Origin: JBDTRY01 sp039931435
GTDB taxonomy: Bacteria; Acidobacteriota; Thermoanaerobaculia; Gp7-AA8
Assembly: GCA_039931435.1 (NCBI GenBank)
Contig: JBDTRY010000073.1
Location: 1-15,423 of the forward strand
Length of the DNA stretch: 15,423 nucleotides
Direction of reading: 5' to 3'
Position 1 is the first letter of the stretch, and each line of letters starts with the position of its first letter. Shown piece after piece: positions 1 to 7,318 of the stretch. The position numbers were made by a program, and so were the translations under genes. The notes under the pieces were generated by a model that was not told the DNA's origin, did not search any database, and was given only the letters and a program-made list of their open reading frames with translations.

Positions 1-169
1 GATCATGTACCAGAATCCTGACGACAAGGCCCGCGGAAAAATGATGGTCGATTTCGTGAAGTGGGCCATCACCGATGGACAGCAGTTCACGAAGGAACTG
101 GGCTACGCACCGTTGCCTAAGGAAGTGGTCGACAAGGAAATGCAGTACCTCCAGCGGATTCAGCTCTGA
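1..169 (+). CDS. pstS: Phosphate ABC transporter substrate-binding protein PstS, C-terminal end (partial)
   Basis: This is the last 55 codons of a gene that begins before the window; the frame starts at base 2 and ends with TGA at 167-169. The visible protein contains VDFVKWAITDGQQF and then KELGYAPLPKEVV, the typical C-terminal signature of PstS, the periplasmic protein that binds inorganic phosphate and hands it to the PstC/PstA channel. The signal peptide and phosphate-binding residues lie outside the window. It is followed by a strong hairpin at 191-233 and then by pstC on the same strand, the usual pst order. The identification is firm because of both motif and neighbours. Confidence 0.93.
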   Translation, partial: IMYQNPDDKARGKMMVDFVKWAITDGQQFTKELGYAPLPKEVVDKEMQYLQRIQL

Positions 170-190
170 CCGCCGGGAAAACGTATCCGA

Positions 191-233
191 AGAGCAGCGG
201 AGCGAGGGATCATCCTTCGCTCCGCTCTGCTCT
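191..233 (+). promoter_or_regulatory. Long hairpin between pstS and pstC (possible attenuator or mRNA-stabilising stem)
   Basis: Bases 198-209 pair with 213-224 (12 bp, one G-T pair) around a 3-base loop. After a 2-base bulge at 225-226, bases 191-197 pair with 227-233 (7 bp). The result is a 19-bp stem filling most of the 70-base gap. Only a weak U-run follows (TCTGTTGT), so it is not a textbook terminator. Its 3' end lies 6 bases before the first possible pstC start. A stem here could partly terminate transcription or protect the pstS 3' end, giving more binding protein than permease; that role is inferred. Confidence 0.7.
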
Positions 234-239
234 GTTGTC

Positions 240-1232
240 ATGAACGCTATCGATATGGCTGATAGGCAGACCGGACGAAAGCACCGTCAGAATGATGACC
301 GCTGGTTCAGGATCGGCACCGGTGCCTTTGCCCTGATCGTGCTCCTGACCGTTCTGGGAATCGGCCTGGTCCTGGTAACTGAGTCCTCTCTCTCGATCAG
401 AAAGTTCGGCTTCGGCTTCTGGACAGGGAGGACCTGGGATCCGGTCTCGGGAGACTTCGGAGCGCTGCCGTTCATCTGGGGCACTCTCTATTCGTCGTTG
501 CTGGCCCTGATCATCTCCACGCCCATCGCTCTGGGTATCGCCATATTCATCTCCGAGCTCTCGCCGGGCATTCTCCGCCAGCCTCTGACGTATCTTTCCG
601 AGCTCCTCGCAGCGATCCCTTCGGTCGTCTATGGATTGTGGGGCATCTTCGTTCTCGTTCCGGTCGTACGCAAACTGGAGCTGCTTACTCCTGACTGGAT
701 GGGAGCCGTTCCCTTGTTCAGCGGCCCACCTCTCGGAGTGGGAATGCTCTCCGCGGCGCTGATTCTTTCGGTCATGGTCATTCCCTTCACTTCTTCCGTG
801 GCCCGCGAAATTCTGAAGGGAGTACCACTCACACAGCGGGAAGCTGCCGTGGCTCTGGGCGCCACCCGCTGGGAAGCGATTCGCATCGCACTCTCTTATG
901 GACGGACCGGGATCATCGGAGCAGTGATGCTCGGTCTGGGACGTGCACTTGGAGAAACGATGGCCGTGACCATGGTCATCGGCAACACCCCGCAGATCAC
1001 GACGTCTCTCTATCAGGCTCAGTACACGATGGCCGCCGTCATTGCCAACGAGTTTACGGAAGCAGCAGACGAACTCTATCTGCACGCCCTGGTGGAGATC
1101 GGCCTTCTCCTGTTCATCATCACCATCTTTGTGAACATGCTTTCCCGCCTTCTGATCTGGAACATGAATCGCGATCGAAGTAAGGCCCCGGAAGCGGCCA
1201 CCGCAGCGATGCCGGAATCGAGCGTGGCATGA
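240..1232 (+). CDS. pstC: Phosphate ABC transporter permease PstC
   Basis: PstC is one of the two inner-membrane channel subunits of the high-affinity PstSCAB phosphate importer. The 330-residue product has a first membrane helix near residues 27-46, further hydrophobic helices, and the permease EAA loop (REAAVALGATRWEA), which docks on the ATPase PstB, followed by LGRALGETMAV, diagnostic for PstC/PstA. The reading frame stays open upstream to base 75, but that part overlaps pstS. Two starts remain: ATG 240 (MNAIDMADR) and ATG 255 (MADRQTGR). Neither has a clear ribosome-binding site, because the hairpin at 191-233 occupies the space. The TGA overlaps the ATG of pstA by four bases, so the two permeases are translationally coupled. 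Confidence 0.96.
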   Translation: MNAIDMADRQTGRKHRQNDDRWFRIGTGAFALIVLLTVLGIGLVLVTESSLSIRKFGFGFWTGRTWDPVSGDFGALPFIWGTLYSSLLALIISTPIALGIAIFISELSPGILRQPLTYLSELLAAIPSVVYGLWGIFVLVPVVRKLELLTPDWMGAVPLFSGPPLGVGMLSAALILSVMVIPFTSSVAREILKGVPLTQREAAVALGATRWEAIRIALSYGRTGIIGAVMLGLGRALGETMAVTMVIGNTPQITTSLYQAQYTMAAVIANEFTEAADELYLHALVEIGLLLFIITIFVNMLSRLLIWNMNRDRSKAPEAATAAMPESSVA

Positions 1233-2089
1233 CGATCCCCTTCCGTTACCGTCGCCGGAAATTCGTATCGGCGCTGGCCGTGATTCTCTGTGGCCTGGCC
1301 GTCGTTCTGGCACTGACTCCCCTGGCCTTCATTCTCTTTTATGTTCTGAAGCAGGGGCTGGTGGCGCTGAACTGGGACTTTTTCACGCAGATGCCGAAGC
1401 CCGTGGGCGAGACCGGCGGGGGCATGGCCAACGCCATCGTCGGTACGATCATTCTCATTGCCATCGCGGCGGCGTTTGCGGTCCCCGTTGGAATTCTGAC
1501 GGGGATTCATCTCTCCGAGTATCCCCGCTCACGAATGGGCGCCGCGGTTCGATTTGCTGCCGACGTTCTGAACGGCGTGCCATCGATCGTCATCGGCATC
1601 TTCGCCTACGCGGTGCTGGTGATGCCGTTCAAGCGATTCAGCGCCCTGGCCGGAGGCCTCGCTCTGGGAGTGATGATGCTGCCCATCGTCACCCGCACGA
1701 CGGAGGAGCTGCTGCGGCTGGTACCTTCTTCCCTGAAGGAAGGGGCCCTCGCTCTTGGAGCGACGCGCAGCCGTGCCGTGTTTACAGTGGTTTTCCCGGC
1801 GGCGCTGCCGGGAATTCTCACCGGCGTCCTGGTGGCCATCGCCCGCGTCGCGGGAGAAACCGCCCCGCTTCTCTTCACGGCATTCAATAATCGTTTCTGG
1901 TCGACGAGCCTCACGCAGCCCATCGGCTCGCTCACCGTGCAGGTCTTCACCTACGCCATCTCTCCATACGAGGACTGGCACCGTCAGGCCTGGGCAGGTG
2001 CCTTTCTCCTGGTCATGATGATTCTGGTGTTCTCGATCGCTGCGAGAATCGCTGTCCGGCGACTGGAGCGAATGAACCGGGGCATTTGA
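1229..2089 (+). CDS. pstA: Phosphate ABC transporter permease PstA
   Basis: This is the second channel subunit of PstSCAB, 286 residues, a usual length for PstA. A membrane helix lies near residues 14-36. The EAA loop reads KEGALALGATRSRAVFTVV and is followed by VAGETAPLLFTA, the characteristic PstA sequence. The ATG sits inside the end of pstC (ATGA overlap), which fixes the start and implies coupled synthesis of the PstC/PstA pair. Unlike the classical pstSCAB order, the ATPase gene pstB does not follow; it lies about 5 kb downstream past ppx, sixA and the reverse-strand ppk operon. Confidence 0.97.
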   Translation: MTIPFRYRRRKFVSALAVILCGLAVVLALTPLAFILFYVLKQGLVALNWDFFTQMPKPVGETGGGMANAIVGTIILIAIAAAFAVPVGILTGIHLSEYPRSRMGAAVRFAADVLNGVPSIVIGIFAYAVLVMPFKRFSALAGGLALGVMMLPIVTRTTEELLRLVPSSLKEGALALGATRSRAVFTVVFPAALPGILTGVLVAIARVAGETAPLLFTAFNNRFWSTSLTQPIGSLTVQVFTYAISPYEDWHRQAWAGAFLLVMMILVFSIAARIAVRRLERMNRGI

Positions 2090-2120
2090 AAAATTCATCG
2101 GGAACGCTCATAAGAGGGTG

Positions 2121-3704
2121 ATGGCCAGAGAAAAGACAATCCGTCGCATCGCTGCGATCGACATCGGTACGAACTCCATTCACATGGTCATCGTGGAATG
2201 TGAAGGGAGAAGCTGCCGGATCATCGACCGTCAGAAGGAGATGGTGCAGCTGGGTCTGGGTAGTCTCGGCGGCCAGCCGCTGCAGACTGCGGCCATGGAC
2301 CGGGCCGTGGAAGCGCTGTCGCGAATGACCGAGCTTGCCAGGAATCATGGCGCCGGAAGAATCGTGGCCGTGGCCACGAGCGCTGTCCGCGAGGCTCCCA
2401 ATCGCGCCGAATTCATTCGCCGGGCCAACCGTCAGGCCGGCCTGCGCATCCGGGTCATCTCCGGCGAAGAAGAGGCCGATCTGATTTTCCGAGCCGTACG
2501 GGATGCTGTCGATTTTGAGGGAAGCGCGTTGGGGATCGACATAGGCGGCGGCAGCGTGGAGCTCATTCTGGGAACCCGCACGCAAATTTACTTTGCTGCC
2601 AGTGAGCCGCTCGGCTGTCTTCGCCTGACCCAGGCCTGGCTCCGCAAGGACCCACCGACACGCGCCGAAGTGCAGGCCTGCCAGAAACACATTCGCAGGA
2701 CTCTTCGAAAATCTGTTTCCGAAATCCGGGACCTCGGTTTCGACAGTTGCATCGGAACTTCCGGAACGATCATGGCTCTGGCCGATATCGCCGCCGGGCG
2801 GGACGGTGGCCAGGCCATCGCCGCGGGTCTGCATCGGGTCGAGGTCACGGCGCTGGAGGAAACCATCGAGACCCTTCGCACCATGAGTGTGGCCGAGCGC
2901 GCGGAGGCTTTCGGCCTGGACCAGAAGCGCGCCGCCACCATCCTTGCCGGCGCCCTGGTTCTGCATCAGACACTGCGGCTGCTGAAAGTCGAACAGCTTC
3001 GAGCATGCTCCGCCGCGCTTCGTGAGGGAATCGTGGCCAGAGTCCTGGACCGCAGCTCACGCCGGGCTCGGGACGGAAGCGTGCGCGAGGGCGCGGTGCG
3101 CGAGCTGGCCAGACGTAGCAGATACGGGAAGGCTCACGCAGACCACGTAGCCATGCTGGCCACCCGTATCTTCGACCAGACTACGCCGCTACATGGGCTC
3201 GGTGACGAAGAGCGGGAGATCCTCGAACATGCTGCAGTTCTGCACGAGATCGGTCTTCACATCTCCTGGAAGCGTCATCACAAACACAGTTACTACCTCA
3301 TCCGCCACGCGGGATTGAAGGGCTTCACCAACGAGCAGGTTGCCGTCCTGGCCAATGTGGCCCGTTACTACCGTAAATCCACTCCGCACGAGAAGCACGC
3401 GAACTTTTCGGAGCTCGACGAAACCCAGCGCAGCGTGGTGAAAAAACTCTCGTCCATTCTGCGCATCGCCGAGGGGCTGGATCGCGCTCACAAGCAGTCC
3501 GTCCGCGACGTTTCCGTGCGAAAACGCGGAAAGTTCATGCGATTCGAGATCGCAGCACCGGCGGGATCGGACGTTGAACTGGAGAGCGCTCACAAACGAT
3601 CGAAGTACTTTTCCAAAATCTTCTCGGTTCGTCCGTCGTTCGTTCCGGAGAAGTCATCAGAGCCGAGGTCAAGGAGGACCGATGCCCCGTCAACCAGCGA
3701 ATAG
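2121..3704 (+). CDS. ppx: Exopolyphosphatase / pppGpp phosphohydrolase, Ppx/GppA family
   Basis: This is a 527-residue Ppx/GppA enzyme that releases phosphate from polyphosphate ends and/or converts pppGpp to ppGpp. The sequence cannot decide between the two, but the phosphate setting favours polyphosphate. The actin-like ATPase half shows the phosphate-1 loop AAIDIGTNSIHMV (residues 11-23), SGEEEADLI (114-122, with the expected catalytic Glu) and the phosphate-2 loop GIDIGGGSVEL (138-148). The C-terminal HD-type half has LHEIGLHIS (374-382) and a His-rich HHKHSYYLI (386-394). ATG 2121 is chosen because AGAGG lies just upstream; GTG 2118 would add one residue. It follows pstA after 31 bases, so it probably reads from the pst transcript. 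Its end overlaps sixA. Confidence 0.93.
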   Translation: MAREKTIRRIAAIDIGTNSIHMVIVECEGRSCRIIDRQKEMVQLGLGSLGGQPLQTAAMDRAVEALSRMTELARNHGAGRIVAVATSAVREAPNRAEFIRRANRQAGLRIRVISGEEEADLIFRAVRDAVDFEGSALGIDIGGGSVELILGTRTQIYFAASEPLGCLRLTQAWLRKDPPTRAEVQACQKHIRRTLRKSVSEIRDLGFDSCIGTSGTIMALADIAAGRDGGQAIAAGLHRVEVTALEETIETLRTMSVAERAEAFGLDQKRAATILAGALVLHQTLRLLKVEQLRACSAALREGIVARVLDRSSRRARDGSVREGAVRELARRSRYGKAHADHVAMLATRIFDQTTPLHGLGDEEREILEHAAVLHEIGLHISWKRHHKHSYYLIRHAGLKGFTNEQVAVLANVARYYRKSTPHEKHANFSELDETQRSVVKKLSSILRIAEGLDRAHKQSVRDVSVRKRGKFMRFEIAAPAGSDVELESAHKRSKYFSKIFSVRPSFVPEKSSEPRSRRTDAPSTSE

Positions 3705-4245
3705 CGAAGACGACGAGCGTCCCTCGGATCCCGGTGAGGGGCAGGAGGATCCGACAGAGAGCCGCTTCGTGATTCTCCTCCGGCACGGCATTGCCGCGGA
3801 GGCCACTGCAGATCAGGCAGACGACGACAGAGGCCTGACCGAAGAGGGCATCTCCAGAATGAAGGAGGTCGCCCGCGGCCTGACGTTCATCCTTCCGCGT
3901 GTACGGCTCATTTACTCGAGCCCGCTCGTGCGGGCCGTGCAGACGGCCCTCTTCGTCCGCCGGGCCTATGGAAAGAAAATTGCCTTGGCCACGACCGACG
4001 CCCTCAGGCCGGGATCAGATCCGTTGGAAGTGATCGAGCTGGTCACCTCATCCAGCGATCGGAGGATCATCCTCGTCGGTCACGAGACCCATCTCACTCG
4101 GACCATGCTGGCCTGGACAGGCATGGATGCGGGAGAGGGGCTGGCTCTGAAGAAGGGAGGCTGTTACGGCCTCCGTCTGACCGGGACGGAAGTGGCGCAG
4201 GAATGGATGGCCCCACCGCGACTTCTGCGTCACCTTCGCAAGTGA
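3682..4245 (+). CDS. sixA: SixA-type phosphohistidine phosphatase (histidine phosphatase superfamily)
   Basis: The product is 187 residues. It has the RHG core (LLRHGIA, Arg34-His35-Gly36), SSPLVRAVQTA (79-89, with Arg84) and VGHETHL (132-138, with His134), the catalytic set of branch-1 histidine phosphatases. The short size and lack of an inserted domain match SixA, which removes phosphate from phosphohistidine on signalling proteins. Residues 1-28 are an acidic, probably disordered extension. ATG 3682 is supported by AGGAGG at 3672-3677, although this places the first 23 bases inside the end of ppx. That overlap implies coupled translation with Ppx. The substrate is unknown; a Pho- or polyphosphate-related phosphohistidine partner is inferred from position only. 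Confidence 0.85.
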   Translation: MPRQPANSEDDERPSDPGEGQEDPTESRFVILLRHGIAAEATADQADDDRGLTEEGISRMKEVARGLTFILPRVRLIYSSPLVRAVQTALFVRRAYGKKIALATTDALRPGSDPLEVIELVTSSSDRRIILVGHETHLTRTMLAWTGMDAGEGLALKKGGCYGLRLTGTEVAQEWMAPPRLLRHLRK

Positions 4246-4271
4246 CAATCTACGGAAGGAACGGGCCGCAT

Positions 4272-4285
4272 TCTCAGGCCTGAGA
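4272..4285. other. Perfect 14-base palindrome at the convergent gene ends
   Basis: TCTCAGGCCTGAGA is a perfect self-complementary sequence lying across the stop codon of the reverse-strand lysine-rich gene and 27 bases after the sixA stop. It has no unpaired loop and no T-run on either side, so a terminator role is doubtful. It could be a weak bidirectional stop, or chance. Confidence 0.35.
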
Positions 4286-4801
4286 GTCTTCGGCCGCACG
4301 TTTCGATTTTTTCACGGCAGCCTTCTTTTCCTTTTTTGCGGCCTTGTTCTCGTCCTTCGCTTTCTTTTGCGATTTCTTTTTCTTTTTTCGCTTTCCTTCG
4401 TGATCCGATCCTGCGGGATCCTCGTTCAGACTGCTGGATTGGGACTCCGGGACGACGGGTTTCGTTTTTTTGGGCTTCTTCCCGGGCTTTTTGTTGTCAC
4501 GCGATCTGGCCACAGCCGCGGCTGCAGCCGCAGGGACGGCCATGGCCAATGCCTGTCCGGTCATGACGACCCGTTCCATGAAAGCGTCCTTTTCGCCGGC
4601 CGAGAGACGGGTCCAGACGGCGGTAATTTTTCGAACGGCCGTGCCGGTCTTCGACGCTGGGTCATCGGATGTTCTGTGTTTTGCCGTCTCCGCCAGCCGG
4701 TTCATTGCCTGAACTCCGGCATTACGGACGAAACCGGCAAATTCACTGAGTCGGTCAGAAGCGGTTTCGCCGTTTGATTTTTTCGAATCGTCGTCGCTCA
4801 C
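4274..4801 (-). CDS. Unnamed lysine-rich-tail protein translationally coupled to ppk
   Basis: I do not recognise a family. The 175-residue product has an N-terminal half (1-82) that looks helical and has mixed charge, then an Ala-rich hydrophobic stretch (84-98, AVPAAAAAAVA), then a low-complexity tail. Residues 101-175 hold 24 lysines, and 17 of the 32 residues from 137 to 168 are lysine. The architecture recalls histone-H1-like or granule-associated proteins such as AlgP and phasins, but no homology is claimed. The start is GTG 4801, overlapping the ppk TGA by four bases, with AAGGAG upstream, so it is made with Ppk. Lysine-rich tails are known to bind polyphosphate, so a polyphosphate-granule or polyphosphate-DNA role is a reasonable inference. 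Confidence 0.8.
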   Translation of the reverse strand: MSDDDSKKSNGETASDRLSEFAGFVRNAGVQAMNRLAETAKHRTSDDPASKTGTAVRKITAVWTRLSAGEKDAFMERVVMTGQALAMAVPAAAAAAVARSRDNKKPGKKPKKTKPVVPESQSSSLNEDPAGSDHEGKRKKKKKSQKKAKDENKAAKKEKKAAVKKSKRAAEDSQA

Positions 4802-7089
4802 TTTTTCTCCTTTTTCTTTCCTTTTCTCGCCTTGCGGCGAGCGGTTCCCGGTTTGCGGATGATCTCTTCGTAGGGAGCAAGGCGTACCGATTCCGAGCGG
4901 GCAATGGCGATGAAACGTTCCTGACTGCGGATTCCGCCGGGCTCTGGCGTCCTTCGCTTGTAGGTGCCATCCGAGTTCAGCTTCCAGGCTTTCACCCGGT
5001 CCTTGAGCATCGTTCCCAGTATTTCGTTCTCAACCCGTTCGCGTGCGCCCTTGTCCATGAGCGGGAACGTCACTTCGAAACGACGGACGAAGTTTCGCGG
5101 CATCCAGTCTCCGCTGGAGATGTAGACCTCTGTCTCGCCCCCGTTCCTGAACAGGAAGATCCTGGCGTGCTCGAGGAACCGGTCCACGATACTGATGACG
5201 CGAATGTTCTCGCTCAGTCCTTCCACGCCAGGAACGAGGCAACAGATGCCGCGCACGATCAGGTCGATGCGTACTCCGGCCTGGCTGGCCCGGTAGAGGG
5301 CTTCGATGGCCGCGGGATCGACCAGCGAGTTCAGCTTGATGATCATCCCCGAGGGCTTTCCGGCCAGGGCGTTTTCCTTCTCACGCTCGATCATGGAGAG
5401 AGTCCAGCGGTGGTAGTCCATCGGTGCCACGATCAGCCGCTTCCAGGGCAACGGCGGAACCGTGCCGTCGAAAATGTCCTGGACGGTGGCCGTGCTGAAG
5501 CCGGTGAGGAGGTTCATCATCTGTGCGGCGTCGATTCCGATGGCTTCGTCCCGGGTGAACAGATCGATGTCGGTGTAATAACGGCCGGTGACGGCGTTGT
5601 AGTTGCCCGTTGATAAATGGGTGTATCGGCGCAGCTCGTCTCCTTCGCGGCGGACGATGAGGCAGATCTTGCAATGGGTTTTTACTCCCACCACCCCATA
5701 GACGACCTGCACGCCGGCCGCTTCGAGTTGCCGGGCCCAGGTGATGTTCTGCATCTCGTCGAATCGCGCCTGCAACTCGACGACGGCCGTGACCTGCTTT
5801 CCGTTCTGCGCGGCGGTAGAGAGTGCCTCCAGAATCGGTGAGCGGGGATCGACCCGGTAAAGCGTCTGTTTGATGGCGACGACAGCCGGATCTTCAGCGG
5901 CGGCCTGAACGAATTCAACGACGGCAGTAAATGAATCGTATGGTCGATGAAGAAGAACTTCCCCACGGCTGATGATCGAGAAAATATCGTCACTGGTGGC
6001 CATCTGTGTGGGGATCCTGGGATTGAACGGCGAGTTTTTCAGCGACGGCCGGTGGATCTCTTCGTAGATCTGCATCAGGTCACGCAGACGCAGAGGCCCG
6101 GCGTTGATGGAGACATCGTCCGAATCGATTCCGGTCTCCTCGGTTAGAAGTGAAAGCAGGGAATCATCCCCGGGGGCGGCAACCTCCAGGCGGACAATGT
6201 TCTTACGATCGCGCCTTCGGAGTTCCGTCTCGATCGATTTCAGGAGATCCTCGACCTCGTCTTCGCGGATGGAAATGTCCGCGTTGCGGATGGCCCGGAA
6301 GGGAATGACGTTCACTACCTTCAGGCCGCCGACGAAGTTCTGCACGTGCGCACCGATCAGTGACTCTACGGCGATGTAGCGTCCGGGCTCCCCGGGAATG
6401 GGAATGAAGCGGGGAACCTGGGGGGGAATCTTCATGAGCACGAAGTGCGCATCGCCCTTGAGCGGTTCCACTTTGACGGCGAGGTTCAGGGTGAGATTGC
6501 TGAGGAAGGGGAAAGGATGACCGGGATCCACGGCCAGAGGCGTGAGGATCGGTTCGAGGTTCGTTCGAAAGTGGGTTGCCAGGATCGCCTGCTCTTTTTT
6601 CGAGAGCTCCTCGAACGCCTGGATAGTGATGCCTTTCTCGGCGAGCAGGGGGAGCAGCCCCTCGAGACACCTGTGGATGTCCTTCTGCTGGGAGCTGACG
6701 CGTTCGCGGATTCCGCGCAACTCCTGCGCCGGGGTGAGACCGTCGGCTGTCCTCTCCGTGATGGATACGGTGATGAGGTCGTTGACGCCGGCCAGGCGCA
6801 CCATGAGGAACTCGTCGAGATTGCTGGCGCAGATGCTGAGAAACTTCAGCCGCTCCAGAAGTGGATTGGAGTCATCCTCTGCCTCGCAGAGGACGCGCCG
6901 GTTGAACTCTATCCAGCTGAACTCACGATTGAACAGCCGGATGGGCTTGTCCAGTTTGATGGAAGGGGGAAGCTTGATGTGCGATGGCGGAGTGGCCGTC
7001 GATTGCTGGAGTTCCAGGTGTTCCGGCGAGGGGACGGATGCTTTCGATGAATCTGCTACCATTGCGGCCTGAGGCTCCGGATTGAGCAT
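4798..7089 (-). CDS. ppk1: Polyphosphate kinase 1
   Basis: Ppk1 reversibly polymerises the gamma-phosphate of ATP into polyphosphate. All key positions of the Escherichia coli enzyme are present with the right spacing. Numbered from ATG 7089 they are magnesium-binding Arg412 (LYRVD) and Arg442 (ARFDE), the phosphorylated His472 (KTHCK), Tyr505, Arg613 (IVRG) and His641 (EHARIF). The N-terminal RLFNREFSWIEFN motif begins near residue 51. About 45 residues before it are extra, low-complexity and Pro/Ser-rich. The last 19 residues are strongly basic (ARRKARKGKKKEKK). The start is uncertain: GTG 7092, ATG 7089 and a later in-frame ATG (codon 10) are all possible and none has a strong Shine-Dalgarno. 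It is divergent from pstB, with which it shares the 7090-7318 control region, and overlaps the lysine-rich gene. Confidence 0.96.
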   Translation of the reverse strand: MLNPEPQAAMVADSSKASVPSPEHLELQQSTATPPSHIKLPPSIKLDKPIRLFNREFSWIEFNRRVLCEAEDDSNPLLERLKFLSICASNLDEFLMVRLAGVNDLITVSITERTADGLTPAQELRGIRERVSSQQKDIHRCLEGLLPLLAEKGITIQAFEELSKKEQAILATHFRTNLEPILTPLAVDPGHPFPFLSNLTLNLAVKVEPLKGDAHFVLMKIPPQVPRFIPIPGEPGRYIAVESLIGAHVQNFVGGLKVVNVIPFRAIRNADISIREDEVEDLLKSIETELRRRDRKNIVRLEVAAPGDDSLLSLLTEETGIDSDDVSINAGPLRLRDLMQIYEEIHRPSLKNSPFNPRIPTQMATSDDIFSIISRGEVLLHRPYDSFTAVVEFVQAAAEDPAVVAIKQTLYRVDPRSPILEALSTAAQNGKQVTAVVELQARFDEMQNITWARQLEAAGVQVVYGVVGVKTHCKICLIVRREGDELRRYTHLSTGNYNAVTGRYYTDIDLFTRDEAIGIDAAQMMNLLTGFSTATVQDIFDGTVPPLPWKRLIVAPMDYHRWTLSMIEREKENALAGKPSGMIIKLNSLVDPAAIEALYRASQAGVRIDLIVRGICCLVPGVEGLSENIRVISIVDRFLEHARIFLFRNGGETEVYISSGDWMPRNFVRRFEVTFPLMDKGARERVENEILGTMLKDRVKAWKLNSDGTYKRRTPEPGGIRSQERFIAIARSESVRLAPYEEIIRKPGTARRKARKGKKKEKK

Positions 7090-7202
7090 CACAGGATACC
7101 GCGGCCACGCAGAGAAGCCGGCGTAAATTCTGCCTCAAGCCCATGTGAAATCACGGGAATCCGGCTGCGACGGCCAGCGGCGCTCCTCCCCATCCAGACG
7201 GT

Positions 7203-7231
7203 TTTACACCGAAATTACATCATCTTGATGG
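7203..7231 (+). promoter_or_regulatory. Putative Pho box (PhoB-type direct repeats) upstream of pstB
   Basis: TTTACAC (7203-7209), a 4-base spacer and ATTACAT (7214-7220) form a direct repeat with the 11-base period typical of PhoB/PhoP-family binding sites. A weaker third unit, TTGATGG (7225-7231), keeps the same period. The core TTACA resembles the Bacillus PhoP half-site more than the E. coli CTGTCAT. It lies in the divergent ppk/pstB gap, about 90 bases before the pstB start and 115 before ppk, so it could serve either gene. PhoB is encoded three genes downstream. Confidence 0.5.
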
Positions 7232-7254
7232 GTGGGCGACATGGCTCCGATAGT
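7225..7254 (+). promoter_or_regulatory. Candidate promoter of pstB-phoU-phoB-phoR
   Basis: TTGATG (7225-7230) as -35, an 18-base spacer and GATAGT (7249-7254) as -10 match four of six consensus bases each. The putative Pho repeats lie immediately upstream and overlap the -35, the position expected when PhoB substitutes for good -35 contacts. The predicted transcript start is near 7261, leaving a leader of about 58 bases before pstB. Confidence 0.4.
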
Positions 7255-7318
7255 CTCAGGCCGGCGCGAGAATGGACGAGGCCGGCGACCGGCTGCGTCC
7301 CGGCCTTCCGGAGAGGAA

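Noticed and set aside
210..1313. Long open frame of 367 codons on the minus strand opposite pstC
   Set aside because: It mirrors the codon pattern of pstC, has low-complexity charged composition and matches no family. It is a GC-rich shadow.
2013..2966. Minus-strand frame of 317 codons opposite ppx
   Set aside because: The plus-strand Ppx/GppA motifs are unambiguous; the antisense product has no recognisable domain.
4274..4500. Possibility that the Lys-rich coding tail is non-coding low-complexity sequence
   Set aside because: The frame is open for 175 codons, has a Shine-Dalgarno and a GTGA overlap with ppk, and the N-terminal half has ordinary protein composition.
4774..5613. Plus-strand frame of 279 codons opposite the end of ppk
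   Set aside because: It is antisense to the catalytic C-terminal half of Ppk1, and its product has no family features.
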